This document shows, in pieces, positions 18,916-29,393 of a stretch of DNA of 64,000 bases (positions are counted from its first letter, which is position 1; the number at the start of each line of letters is the position of its first letter). The translations under genes were made by a program, and so were the position numbers. A model generated the notes under the pieces. The model had not been told where the DNA came from. It worked only from the letters and a program-made list of their open reading frames with translations, and did not search any database. The DNA lies in the NCBI GenBank assembly GCA_038087015.1, contig JASBNA010000058.1:124001-188000 (forward strand). Reading direction: 5' to 3'. This stretch comes from Cerrena zonata (taxonomy: Eukaryota > Basidiomycota > Agaricomycetes > Polyporales > Cerrenaceae).

Positions 18916-19914
18916 TTTACCTCCCCAAACAAATTTAATTTTACCGTTTAAGCTCTTATTTAATTGTATTTTATAAAGATATCCGCCTAAACTTCCATCT
19001 TTGGCACTGGTAATAAATAATTGATTATTTTTACTACCTCCAATTGTAACACATGTAATTTTCGGAGTGGGCAACTTGAAAATCTCAGTAATCTCCGCTT
19101 GCTGATTTAAATGAACTATTTTACCAGCACTAAAGATTGCAGAGTAAATTTCGTCGTTCTTATCAATGGTTAACCCATCGGGTTCCGGGCTCTCTCCCGT
19201 TTCAATGGTTTTCATATTTATGAATTCTTGTTTATTCGAAAGCGTATTGGAAATATAGTCATAGTCAAAGCTCCAGATCTTGTAGGTTAACGAATCGGTC
19301 CAGTAGAATTTTTTCCCATTGAAGCTGAAATTCAATCCGTTGGAAATAAAACAGTCTTGCACCATGGTTTCAATCGTTAAATCGTGACAATTGATTCGAT
19401 ATAATCGTCCTTCGGGTTTCACTCCTTCCTGTTCGGCCACCGGGAAATCAGTCATTACCCCAATCCATAAATGCCCCCACGGATCAATGATCCCGTCATT
19501 GGACCTCAATCTTTTCTTTTGCTCCTGGGTATGATTATACTCAACAATATACTCAATTTCCCCCTTCTTGAAATTCCCTTTACAAATCCCGTACTTAGCA
19601 CAAATTATCACGATGTTATCATCATTGGTTAATCCAATGGCTCCAATTGATTCCTGGCCATCTTCAAATTTTAAAACCTCGTGACTCTTCTCGATCTCCT
19701 CTTCTTCTTCTCGGCTTAGCTTAACTCGATGGACTTCTCCCCTGATAATATCAACCCAAAGTAGAGTATCGTTACTGGGATTATACGTTATTCCTTCAGT
19801 TAACTCCCCCCGATATTTCTTGAAAAAAATCTGTATCGGTATTAGTACTGCTCTAAACACCACTCATCTACTCATACATACATTGCTTTCATCTAATTCA
19901 TACACTTTAGTCAT
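18910..19914 (-). CDS. SMP-30/gluconolactonase-like protein (YBR053C type), spliced
   Basis: Six-bladed beta-propeller hydrolase of the regucalcin/SMP-30/LRE family; S. cerevisiae YBR053C is the likely relative. Its substrate is unknown, and a sugar lactone is the family precedent. Family marks: GELTEGITYNPSNDTLLWVD at the start of the propeller, SNDGIIDPWGHLWIGVM, ISNGLNFSFNGKKFYWTDS and GESPEPDGLTID. The uninterrupted frame lacks an ATG. Splicing exon 1 (19914-19882, MTKVYELDESN) to exon 2 (19830-18910, IFFKKYRGELTEG) across a 51-nt intron gives a clean 317-residue protein. It ends tail to tail with HIT1, overlapping by six bases. Confidence 0.82.
19831..19881 (-). other. 51-nt spliceosomal intron
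   Basis: Donor GTATGT (19881-19876), branch-like TACTAAT (19847-19841), acceptor ACAG ending at 19831. The branch A lies only about 11-12 nt from the acceptor. The join keeps the frame and supplies the ATG that the long frame lacks. A later AG (TTCAAG, 12 nt downstream) would also keep frame. Confidence 0.78.
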
Positions 19915-19982
19915 GGCTTTGAAGAAAGAACTACAGTACCAATGAAAAAAAAAATATTTCTCAACAAAATTAAACATATACT

Positions 19983-20033
19983 AAAAAAAAAAAAAAAAAA
20001 AAAATAATAATAATAATAATAATTTACCTGAAA
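19983..20033. repeat. Poly-A followed by AAT microsatellite
   Basis: About 22 A then about ten TAA/AAT triplets, in the spacer between the CDC123 stop and the upstream SMP-30 gene. Confidence 0.88.
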
Positions 20034-20047
20034 ATTGCTATAAATAG

Positions 20048-21001
20048 TTAATTACTCGACCATTTTTGAGCTAATTCAATCATTGATTCGGTATTCATTG
20101 ACGCGTTAATCACTTCTAATGGTACCTGGTTCTCGCTGTTCTCCTTATGTGAAAATCTTCCTAGGTTGTTTTCATTTATTAATCGTATCTCGTAATTGGG
20201 GGTTTCCTGTAGTAATTCATTCCAAGTATATAACAATGGATCGTATTTCCTGCTGAATGGATTAATATCAATAATAATCACCCGGTTATACGGTTTGGGG
20301 ATGTATACATCAATAATCATTTTCTCCATGTTGACGTCAATGGACTCGATAAATTGATCGATTAGTTCCTGGAATGTTGGTTTCAATCCCTCCAAATAAT
20401 CATAGTAGTTCAAATCTCGTTGACTAACCCCAATGATGCGGCCCTGTCTAATGAATATACGAAACTCTAATGCTGGGTTGATATTAATCCATTGTTTCAA
20501 CACCATCTCGTATTTAATATCGGGTACCTCCTTCACTTCTTCAAATGCGGCATCCAAATCATGGTTGATATGATTCGACAGCTTCAACAAAATATATACA
20601 TCATTCACATCACTGCACTTCATCTCGTTGTTGATCATCATAAACGTGGCGTCCTTGGGTGCTGACCAATTCAATTTGGGAATAATCACTCCTCCCAACT
20701 CTTTGATTCCCTTAATGATCTCCTGGTGGAATTGCGGGAAATTCTTGGTCGGGTCGACTCTTTCCTCCTCTTCTTCTTCCCAATCACTAAATTCATTATC
20801 GCTATTCGGAGTGGCCTGCTCTACTTTCCGGGGTATCGTTATACTCTCACTCTCCAAATACTCAAGGAATTCTCGCGGTATGGCAAGTACTTTACTCGGT
20901 ATGAGATTCTCTTGCGGCACCTGTCTGCTCCAGCTCGAGTACGAGCACTGTAAGATTTCCTCTGCACTGACAGAAATCTCTTCAAACACATGTGTGGCCA
21001 T
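20048..21001 (-). CDS. CDC123: Cdc123, eIF2 assembly chaperone
   Basis: ATP-grasp-like assembly factor that joins eIF2gamma to eIF2alpha and so controls translation initiation and the G1 transition; cytoplasmic. The 317 residues carry the family landmarks: CSYSSWSRQV near the N-terminus, an acidic insert (FSDWEEEEEERVDP), GGVIIPKLNWSAPKDATFM, EFRIFIRQGRIIGVSQRDLN, and VIIIDINPFSRKYDPLLYTW with the metal-binding Asp/Asn pair. Length is close to the 360 of S. cerevisiae. ATG at 21001 is confirmed. It is divergent from CCT4 (202 bp apart). Confidence 0.93.
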   Translation of the reverse strand: MATHVFEEISVSAEEILQCSYSSWSRQVPQENLIPSKVLAIPREFLEYLESESITIPRKVEQATPNSDNEFSDWEEEEEERVDPTKNFPQFHQEIIKGIKELGGVIIPKLNWSAPKDATFMMINNEMKCSDVNDVYILLKLSNHINHDLDAAFEEVKEVPDIKYEMVLKQWININPALEFRIFIRQGRIIGVSQRDLNYYDYLEGLKPTFQELIDQFIESIDVNMEKMIIDVYIPKPYNRVIIIDINPFSRKYDPLLYTWNELLQETPNYEIRLINENNLGRFSHKENSENQVPLEVINASMNTESMIELAQKWSSN

Positions 21002-21203
21002 ATTACTCCGTAGTCTCTTCTATGGTTTCTAATCTTCTCTCGAGTCTTGTTTAGAGTCTTCTCTTCTCTTCCCTTCTCAAGTCTCACGATTTGGGCCCGC
21101 ACACGTCCCTCTCTGTTTTTCGCCGTTACTACTTTTCCCAACGCGATCCATTAAAACTTTTCCACTGGACAGGGTATATACTTGTTTTGTTTGAAAGATA
21201 AAG

Positions 21204-22801
21204 ATGGCACAAGCTCAAGCAAGACCAGCACCTTCGAATGCTACATTCAAAGATAAGGAAAAGCCCCAGGAAGTTCGTAAGAGTAACATCTTGGCTGCAA
21301 GAGCAGTTAGTGATGCAATTAGAACTTCATTGGGTCCAAAAGGTATGGATAAAATGATTAAAACTAAAAATGGAGAAATTATTATTAGTAATGATGGTGC
21401 TACTATATTGAAACATATGGCAGTTTTACATCCAGCCGCTAGAATGTTGGTTGATGTTAGTGCAGCACAAGATGTTGAAGCCGGAGATGGTACCACATCC
21501 GTTGCTATTTTAACCGGATCATTATTAGGAGCAGCTGAAAAATTATTAAATAAAGGAATTCATCCAACTTTAATTGCAGATTCTTTTCAAATTGCTGCTA
21601 AAAGAACTTGTGAAATTTTATTAGATATGTCTCATAAAATTAATTTAAGTGATCGTGAAATATTAATCAAGGCTGCTTCTACTTCATTAAGTTCTAAAAT
21701 TGTTTCTCAACATTCTTCTTTATTATCTCCATTATCGGTAGACTCTGTTTTAAAAGTAATTAATGAAGAAGAAAATAATGTTGATTTAAATGATATTAGA
21801 TTAATTAAAAAATCTGGTGGTACAATTGATGATACTGAATTAATTAATGGTGTTGTTTTAACTCAAAATGTATTGAAATCCGCTGGGGGTCCAACCAGAA
21901 TTGAAAAGCCAAAATTGGTTTGATTCAATTTCAATTGTCTCCTCCAAAACCCGACATGGAAAATAACGTGGTTGTTAATGATTATAGACAAATGGATAAA
22001 ATTTTGAAAGAAGAAAGAGCCTATTTATTGAACATTTGTAAAAAAATTAAAAAATCAAAGTGTAATGTTTTATTAATACAAAAATCAATTTTAAGAGACG
22101 CTGTTAATGATTTGGCTTTACACTTTTTATCAAAATTAAACATTTTGGTTATCAAAGATATTGAAAGAGATGAAGTTGATTTCTTATCCAAGGCAACTGG
22201 TTGCAAACCAATTGCTGATATTGATAGTTTCACTGAAGATAGATTAGGTTCTGCCGATCTCATTGAAGAAATTGAATCTTCCGGCTCTAAAATTGTTAAA
22301 ATCACCGGTGTTAATTCAAAAAATATCAAACCAACTGTTTCAGTCATAATTAGAGGTGCTAATAATTTGGTTTTGGACGAAACTGAAAGATCTATTCATG
22401 ATGCTTTATGTGTTATTAGATGTCTTGTTAAAGAAAAAGCTTTAATTGCTGGTGGTGGTGCTCCAGAAATTGAAGCCCTGAGAATTTTAATGAAAGAAGC
22501 TAATAAAAAATCAGGAGTTGAGCAATTTGTTTATCAAGAATTTGCCCAAGCTTTAGAAGTTATTCCAACTACTTTAGCTGAAAACGCTGGTTTAAATCCA
22601 ATTAATGTAGTTACTGATTTAAGAAATAGACATGAAAATGGTGAACAAAATGCGGGTATCTCAGTAAGAAGATCTGGTGCTTCAAATACTTTTGCTGAAC
22701 ATGTCTTACAACCAGTTTTAGTTAGTACTTCATCCATCACTTTGGCTTCTGAATGTGTTAAATCAATCTTACGTATTGATGATATCACTTTTGGTCGTTA
22801 A
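21204..22801 (+). CDS. CCT4: Chaperonin CCT delta subunit, interrupted by one apparent frameshift
   Basis: Subunit of the cytosolic TRiC/CCT chaperonin that folds actin and tubulin. Group II motifs are present: [65 protein letters not shown] and [20 protein letters not shown]. The frame from 21204 stops at 21921-21923 directly after KPKLV; the expected continuation ([13 protein letters not shown]) is in the next frame. Adding one A to the run 21911-21914 gives [10 protein letters not shown] and an unbroken protein of about 532 residues, as in other yeasts. CCT4 is essential, so a real break is improbable; I treat it as a base missing from a homopolymer. Confidence 0.94.
21911..21914 (+). other. 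Apparent frameshift site in CCT4
   Basis: Run of four A where five restore the conserved KIGLIQFQ join. See CCT4. Confidence 0.88.
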
Positions 22802-22938
22802 GTCTGCTTTTTTTTGTATACACTATTCATTTCAACTTCTCTCATATACCATTTAATACATAAAACTATATATTATTCTTTCGTTAACTGTTTAAATTTT
22901 CTTTTTTAAGTTATAAGAATTGAAACTGAAAACATTTT

Positions 22939-23403
22939 TCAGCCTTCCTTAGTGGGTATTTGCTTTGGTATCTTTACAGCTAAAAATAAAACATTATATA
23001 AAACATGTTTTGGGTGGTATTGTACAGCAGAGTTAACTAAGTAAAATATATTCATAAAATGGCATTTACTTGGGTAGGCATATTTAAAAAATTTCCTGTT
23101 ACTAGTATTGAATTGCAATAGTTTGCAATAGTGCCGCAAATACTTTATCTCTTCTTCCTCTGTTAATAATTCTACCATCTTGTAAGCTGTAAATTCATCC
23201 TGATGTTTTTCAAACATTCTCATCTGCTGCTTTACCTCTAGTTTCCTTGTATTTTTTAAGTGCTTGTACCCTTCCTCATTCATTGGTCTGTATTTTAGTA
23301 ATTCTACTGTATAAGACCAAATTCGATATTGACTGGATCTTCGGTACAAATCATCCGTCGACACTTTTGGCTACGTCTTCACAGACTCTTCTGTTTCTAT
23401 CAT
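22939..23403 (-). pseudogene. Truncated cyclin H (Ccl1)-like relic
   Basis: N-terminal part only of a TFIIH cyclin. STDDLYRRSSQYRIWSYTVE matches the conserved Ccl1 start (DDLYRxSSQYRxWSYT), LTEEEEIKYLRHYCKLLQF matches the N-terminal helix, and VNSAVQYHPKHVLYNVLFLA matches the first cyclin-box end. After FLAVK the homology ends abruptly and a stop follows; the remaining ~200 residues are absent because CCT4 ends 137 bp away. The only upstream in-frame ATG (23403) is followed by a TAG at 23371-23373. CCL1 is essential in yeast, so an intact copy should exist elsewhere. Most likely a partial duplication in decay. Confidence 0.72.
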
Positions 23404-23576
23404 TTTCCTTTCACTTCTAGGTCCGGCACTGCATGATAACTCTTGTATTCGGTTTTGGAAGAGAAGTTTGTATAGTCAAAAATAAAAATTGAAAAATAGA
23501 GATTAATGCACGTAACATCGCTTTTTGATAAAGTAGTATACATTAATAGAATCTAAAATACATAAATCTATATATA

Positions 23577-25256
23577 TTAAACCAATTTGACTGATCTTGA
23601 TAAACCTTTCTTAATACCAGTCTTTTCACCTTCATATGGACCTCTGTTTTCACCTTCATAGACTTGTCTGACAGACTTAAGTTTCTTTTGAGCTTTGTCA
23701 TACTTCTTTCTCTTTTTAACTCTGGCATTTCTGTCAACATTCTTTCTATTACGGGTAAGACCTTTGTTCTTAAGAATTTGAAAGTTAAGGGCTCTTTTAC
23801 CCTCCTCATCCAATGATTCTTGTAACTCGGCCAATTTACCTTCTTTAGCAGCTTTAACTGCAAGTTCATGAGCCTCACGACGAGCGGATTTTTTATCTTG
23901 TTTGGATTGTTTGATATCATTATAGTAATCGTCGTTAATTTCATGGGCTACTCTTTCCTCGTCAGAATTCATATCATTATCATCAAGATCATCACCCAAT
24001 TTTTCTTTAGTTTGACCCAAACCTCTTTTTCTTGCTTCTTCAAGAAGTCTTTGTTGTCTTTCGAATAATCTTTCTTTATAAGGTAAGTCCATATCACCTC
24101 CGTAACGGTCACTGTTCTTATTGGAGGCTTGGTCGATTTTAGAAGTGTAGAAACGTAAGGAACGTTTACGGCGGTTTTTATCTTCCATATCAACTGTTTC
24201 AGGAGTAGCAGATTCGATAAAATCATCAACGTTCTTCTTAGATATTTTCTTGATATTTCTTCTTTTGTTGATGTCAATCTCGAGATCTTCATTTGCTTTG
24301 GTATCTTCTTCTTGTTCTTCTTCTTCTGATTCCTCTTCTGATGCTTCTTCTGATTCTAAAACTTCTTCAGAAGCAACGATAGGCATTTCTTCAGACTCTG
24401 ATCCTGCGATTTCTTGTTCTTCTTCCATTGTTTCTACTTCTTCTTCAGGTAATTCTTTGGCTTGTCTCCAAACCTCCCTTAAACTCAAAATTGATTCCAT
24501 TACTGGCTCTTCTTTCATGCTTAAAAATCTTTCACCAGTTTTTAAATGTTCAGCAAATAATGCAAAATATGAAGAGATAGTTCCCAAATAACAGGATAAT
24601 GCAGTAATTTTAGTATTTATCAATTGATTTTTTTTAGATAATTTATTATATGATACTAATGTTTCGTTTAATTGACTATATTCTTTCAATAATGGTACGA
24701 ATTCGGGGAATGATGATTTCAAAAGTTTTAATTTATCATCTTTATCTAGACTTCCTAGCGATTTTGATGTTTCTTCATTTATAACAAGTTGGTTTTGAGA
24801 AGTTTTCGAATCATCATATTTATCAGCGGTTTTCTTCCAATCTTCCATCATATCTTCATCAAGAAAATCTTCCATCTCCAAATCTTGCAAATGCTTTTTC
24901 TGTTGCTCGACCGCTTCCTTGGCCATTTCTTCGTCATCATCACTGGCATCATCACCACCATAATAGTTTTCTTTACTACCCCAGCCAAGCCCTTCTTCTT
25001 CAACTTCTTCATCGTCTTGAGCAACATCAAACTCATCGGAATCCATGTCTTCATTCTGATCATCATATCCAGCTTGGTCTTCGCCATCATTTAATGCTAA
25101 TACTTCTTCATCTGATGGCTCATCGTCACTAGCATTTTTGGATAAATAATCCCCTGCTTCGTCTAATAAGATCTTTTCCCTGTTTGCATTGAACGCATCA
25201 ACCTCGTCGAGGTCAACAGCATCCTCTGCGTCTGACCTTCTATTCTTTCTTGCCAT
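23577..25256 (-). CDS. SAS10: U3 snoRNP/SSU processome protein Sas10 (Utp3)
   Basis: Nucleolar component of the small-subunit processome needed for 18S rRNA maturation. The protein (559 residues) starts MARKNRRSDAEDAVDLDEVD, has long acidic stretches, a central Sas10/Utp3/C1D domain (KLKLLKSSFPEFVPLLKEYS, LNTKITALSCYLGTISSYF in register) and the conserved basic C-terminal Sas10 domain (NRKNVDRNARVKKRKKYDKA, then GPYEGEKTGIKKGLSRSVKL). The open frame begins with a GTG at 25265; the ATG at 25256 fits the family start and is used. It is divergent from RPC53 across a 216-bp shared promoter with a PAC-like box. Confidence 0.92.
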   Translation of the reverse strand: MARKNRRSDAEDAVDLDEVDAFNANREKILLDEAGDYLSKNASDDEPSDEEVLALNDGEDQAGYDDQNEDMDSDEFDVAQDDEEVEEEGLGWGSKENYYGGDDASDDDEEMAKEAVEQQKKHLQDLEMEDFLDEDMMEDWKKTADKYDDSKTSQNQLVINEETSKSLGSLDKDDKLKLLKSSFPEFVPLLKEYSQLNETLVSYNKLSKKNQLINTKITALSCYLGTISSYFALFAEHLKTGERFLSMKEEPVMESILSLREVWRQAKELPEEEVETMEEEQEIAGSESEEMPIVASEEVLESEEASEEESEEEEQEEDTKANEDLEIDINKRRNIKKISKKNVDDFIESATPETVDMEDKNRRKRSLRFYTSKIDQASNKNSDRYGGDMDLPYKERLFERQQRLLEEARKRGLGQTKEKLGDDLDDNDMNSDEERVAHEINDDYYNDIKQSKQDKKSARREAHELAVKAAKEGKLAELQESLDEEGKRALNFQILKNKGLTRNRKNVDRNARVKKRKKYDKAQKKLKSVRQVYEGENRGPYEGEKTGIKKGLSRSVKLV

Positions 25257-25319
25257 GTTCAACACTTTTGGTCAACTGAGTTCAAACTTAAAGAAAGATT
25301 GATTTAAATGTTCATATAG

Positions 25320-25326
25320 TCATCGC
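25320..25326 (-). promoter_or_regulatory. PAC-like element next to A/T run in SAS10-RPC53 promoter
   Basis: On the minus strand the sequence reads AAATTTGCGATGAC, a GCGATGA PAC core directly behind an A-rich RRPE-like stretch, about 65 bp upstream of the SAS10 ATG. PAC plus RRPE is the known promoter signature of yeast ribosome-biogenesis and Pol I/III genes, and this promoter serves one of each. Confidence 0.55.
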
Positions 25327-25472
25327 AAATTTTTTTTTTTTTGCTTTACTTTTTTTTTTGTTTTGTTAGTGCTGAAGTTTTTTGTGTGAAAGAAGAGAAA
25401 AAAAGAATAGAAAAACATGAAAAACATCGAATTGGTCAAAGAATTCACTAGACTTCCAGAAGATACAACAGA

Positions 25473-26720
25473 ATGTCCAAGAGGCTAGATTCCTTGAATA
25501 CAAAGAAGCCAGCCACAGGCCCCAAGCCAACTTTGAAGTTCAAACCAAAGGCGGTGGCAAGAAAAAGTAAGGAAGAGAGAGATCGAGATGCTCCAACAGT
25601 GAAACAAGAACCAACACCTAGACCAGCTAGGGGACGTGGTAATCTTAGAGGTAGAGGAAGAGGTGGAAGAAACAATTATGCCGGTACCCACGTTGTCCTG
25701 TCTGGGCCGTTATCGTCAGGAACTGTTTCTATAGGTAATACAGGAGCATCAAAAACTGGTTTCACTCAAGATCGAGTTTATAATTCTGTATCACCTACAC
25801 CAGATTTCTTACAGAATTTGAAACTCAAAAGTGAAAAACCACAATCCAAATTAAAGGAAGGTTTCAGAGAAGAGGATGAATCCGATGATGATGATCCCAC
25901 CAAGATTAATATGAATAGAGAATATAGATACGCAGATGAAGAAACCATTTTATTCCCAGTGAGACCTAGTAGGATTGAAGTGAGTGAGTCTGCAGAATCG
26001 ACTCCTGCTCCAGATAATACTCCTGCTCCAGAATCAAAGGAAGCTACACCCGGGGTAGATGTCATCCTTCCTTCAAGAGAGACTACAGTCAAGAGTGAGC
26101 CTCTAGAAGAAAAACTTCAACAAATCAGAGCACATAAAGCTGATCTTGAAAGCAAGATAGCAGAACCGGTTGATATATTAGATAGAGAGGAGCATGATAA
26201 GATGATTGATGATCGTCAACATATATTAAACTTGGTCACTGATAAATTTGATGCATTATCAACTAATGAAGAAAATCAACCAATTGCAACCGCATCCGAT
26301 GATAAATTTGTTTTATTGCATTTGCCAAAAGTATTACCCGAGTATGAACTGCCTTCACACAATACTGATGCTATTGATATAGATGCACCCCAAGATGATC
26401 AAAATGGGAAAAATAAACCCCAAGAATTGAGTGTTTTTGCATCTGAAAATCCCGATCTTCAGGGACTCATTGGTCACTTGAACATTCATAAGTCGGGTAA
26501 AATTTCCATCAACTTGGGTAATGACAATAACTTGTCAGTCTCTCAAGGGGTAGACTCTAATTTCCTACAAGAACTAATCATCTTGGACATGGATGAAGAA
26601 AAGCCAAACAATAATCAAGAAGACGTTGAAATGGAAACTGATCAAGTCAAACCAGAAGGCAGCTTGTATCGCTTAGGCCAGATAGAAGGAAAGATTGTTG
26701 CCACTCCCTCATTCTCGTAA
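25473..26720 (+). CDS. RPC53: RNA polymerase III subunit C53
   Basis: Pol III-specific subunit (TFIIF-like, with C37) acting in initiation and termination on tRNA and 5S genes. The 415-residue protein begins MSKRLDSLNTKKPATGPKPT, has an Arg/Gly-rich stretch (RGRGNLRGRGRGGRNNYAGT), an acidic low-complexity middle, and the conserved C-terminal dimerisation region (LIGHLNIHKSGKISINLGND, then LYRLGQIEGKIVATPSFS). ATG at 25473 is confirmed. The length matches S. cerevisiae (422). Confidence 0.9.
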   Translation: MSKRLDSLNTKKPATGPKPTLKFKPKAVARKSKEERDRDAPTVKQEPTPRPARGRGNLRGRGRGGRNNYAGTHVVLSGPLSSGTVSIGNTGASKTGFTQDRVYNSVSPTPDFLQNLKLKSEKPQSKLKEGFREEDESDDDDPTKINMNREYRYADEETILFPVRPSRIEVSESAESTPAPDNTPAPESKEATPGVDVILPSRETTVKSEPLEEKLQQIRAHKADLESKIAEPVDILDREEHDKMIDDRQHILNLVTDKFDALSTNEENQPIATASDDKFVLLHLPKVLPEYELPSHNTDAIDIDAPQDDQNGKNKPQELSVFASENPDLQGLIGHLNIHKSGKISINLGNDNNLSVSQGVDSNFLQELIILDMDEEKPNNNQEDVEMETDQVKPEGSLYRLGQIEGKIVATPSFS

Positions 26721-26925
26721 ATCACCTTCTTTCGAACTATATAATTGCATAAATTAAGTACTTGTAAACTATCTAATGATTATAATACGATATATTTTTT
26801 TTTTTTTCAACCGAATTTTGTGAGATTTAGTTAATTTTTTTGGGCAAAAGAGTGAGTTTTCTCAACCATTTTTCTTTAAATATATCGGCGTCTATAAGCA
26901 TACTTACACCGACGGATTCTAAAAA

Positions 26926-29340
26926 ATGGCAGTGGCTTTCGAAGAAAATTACAGTCCTGTAGTAGAAGAGCAGGCGATAATGATGCTTGACTGGAGAAAC
27001 TTTCATCTTGCAGTGATCTTCTTGGATATGAGATGTTGCACTCTTCAGTTTTCAGAAAATATAGTTGTTTCAACTCATACCATTCTGTCTACAATCCAGA
27101 GCTTGATTATACAGTTTGAACCTAGCCGAGTCTTTTTATCCTCCAGAATTTCCAGCAAAATAGTGGAAGAGGTTGCTGATTTATCGCTTCAACATGGCTT
27201 TATTTTCGATATGAGGCCATCACTGGAGTTCAATCCGGAGATTCTTCCAGAGCTATTGATACAGCTTGAAGAGAAGCTAGATAACGGTAGTGAAAACACT
27301 ATTTCCAGGTTAATAATGTTCTTGACCCAGTTCTCAAACATGCTGCTCACGGTATGGTATACCCAGAACTATCTAGACGTTATCGATACTAACACAAGAT
27401 TTTAGCACGGATGTTTCTGTTCTTTATGGTTACTAACAGAGTCATTTCTTCAGAGCGCTCCAGCGGAAGTCTTTGGTACGTTGGGATCGATCGGAATGAT
27501 TAATTTACAAGGAGCCATGCTTATTGATGTCGATCTGTTGTATTCATTACATATTTTACCATCACCTGCACCGGGGGCACAACAGAAAACTGGATGCAAC
27601 TCTTTATTAGAATTTGTGGACAAAACAGTCACCGTTTGTGATAGCCAATTACTAAAATCCTGGTTGATAAGGCCACTGACAGATTTGGATATCTTGGTGG
27701 AAAGACTCAACACAGTAGATTATCTCATTTGTCCTGAAAATTACAATCTAACGCTGCAACTACAGGATTCCCTTTCAAAAATTGGAAATATTCCTTTAGC
27801 ATTATCTTGCTTAAAGTCAGGTAATTGCACCTGGAGAATCTGGAAGATTATCATTGGTTTCGTTGAAAGTACCATAACCATCCACACTTTATTGAGGGCT
27901 TCCCATAATCAACACAAATCGAAACGATCACCAGCCAGTTGAATTTTGATCTTTGTCAAACAGTGCTAAGTTACTTGAGGCATTGCATTGATTTTGCAGC
28001 TCGCGAGAATTCGCAGCCTTTGAAAATACTACCTAATGTTGACTGTAGGTTGGATGACTTAAGATCAATTTATGATAGCTTGGAGACGATACTTCATGAG
28101 ACGGGGATAGAAGTGGTTTTGCAAACTCCTCATAACCTCAAGAACTTAGTCAACACTGCTTACATTCCGCAGGTTGGTTTTCTTGTTTCTCTACAGACGA
28201 ACAAAGAAACCTTGCAAGAATTACCGTGGGAATTAGTCTTCTGTACAGAATCGACTGCCTACTTCAAGAATGATGCGGTAAGACTACTAGATGAGAAGTA
28301 TGGAGACATATATGGCTTAGTTTGTGGCCGGGAGATTGAGATAAGACACGAAATACAAACAGCTATATTGAATGAAGAGTCGTCACTCATACAAGCATTT
28401 CAAACTCTCACGGAGTTAGATTGTCAAGTTGCCCTAGCAATAGTTTCCCTGAATAATCACTTTGTTCGTCCCAAATTACTGAATGGTTTGGAACTCAAGA
28501 TAGTTAAGGGCAGACACCCTTTAGTTGAAAAATGCGTACCAAGCTTTGTTCCAAATAACACCAAGTTGAATCAACAAGCAGAGAAACAAATAATTTTATT
28601 AACAGGGGCCAACTATTCCGGAAAATCTGTATATTTGAACCAAGTTGCTTTAATAGTAATTCTTTCTCAAATAGGGTGCTACGTACCAGCAGAAGAAGTC
28701 AAGATCGATTTAGTTGATAAAATCCTAACTAGAATCAAATCACGAGAAACCTCGGATAAACTTCACAGTACTTTCGCCATTGATGTCAATCAAATTTCTA
28801 AATGCTTACTTCTAGGAACTGAAAGATCATTACTTATAATTGATGAATTTGGTAAAGGAAGTGACATGATTGATGGATCAGCCCTATTTGGTTCTTTATT
28901 GTTGTATTTGAATCGATTGAAAGAGACGCCACGAACACTTTGTTCAACACATTTCCATGAGCTATTCAAATGCAATTTCTCCCTCCTTGGTGGAAAGGAG
29001 AATATTCATAAAACAATATTTCATTATATGGAAGTGATTAATAACAAAAGCACCAATTCAAATACAATAACATATTTATACCAACTCAACACAGGTTTTT
29101 CGCTGAATAGTTTTGTGTGGCATACCAACAGAGATTGTTGATAGGGCTGAAAATTTAGGTAAAATGATTTTAGAAGGTGGCAGCTTGATATCAGAGCTTT
29201 CTAAATTAACCAAGGAAGAAGAAGAAAACTTTGATGTCGCAAAATCGTTGGTTGCAAAATTCCTCAATATTGATTTCAATTCTTTGGCCTACGAGGAAGT
29301 CAGCCAAAGCTTGAAATCCTTTAGAAATATCATGAATTAA
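26926..29340 (+). CDS. MSH5: Meiotic MutS homologue Msh5, spliced, with two apparent frameshifts
   Basis: Partner of Msh4 in stabilising meiotic crossover intermediates. Motifs: KILPNVDCRLDDL, YIPQVGFLVSLQ, KGRHPLVEKCVPSFVPNN, Walker A TGANYSGKSVYL, FTRIKS-type region LTRIKSRETSDKLHSTFAID, Walker B and signature LLIIDEFGKGSD, and CSTHFHELF. A 102-nt intron (27352-27453) removes an in-frame TAG. A base seems missing in the AAA at 27916-27918 (HNQHK then IETITSQLNF), and another shift lies near 29111-29118, where the link from GFSLNSF to CGIPTEIVDRAENL also looks shorter than in relatives. The restored length is about 770 residues, shorter than S. cerevisiae Msh5. MSH5 fits better than MSH4. 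Either homopolymer errors or early decay of a meiotic gene. Confidence 0.82.
27352..27453 (+). other. 102-nt intron in MSH5
   Basis: Perfect branch point TACTAAC at 27431-27437 and acceptor TTCAG at 27449-27453. The donor is GTATGG rather than GTATGT. The length is a multiple of three, but the intron holds a TAG (27403-27405), so unspliced RNA would be truncated. Splicing joins LLT to SAPAEVFGTLG in frame. The branch point is strong evidence; the exact donor is less certain. Confidence 0.7.
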
Positions 29341-29393
29341 AAATTACATAGAATGATCAATGAAGTGAATTAAATTAAGAGTCTATATATACA

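Noticed and set aside
21911..21930. Programmed ribosomal frameshifting in CCT4
   Set aside because: No known yeast slippery heptamer at the join, no such event known for this conserved gene, and similar one-base shifts occur in many unrelated genes nearby, which points to sequence error.
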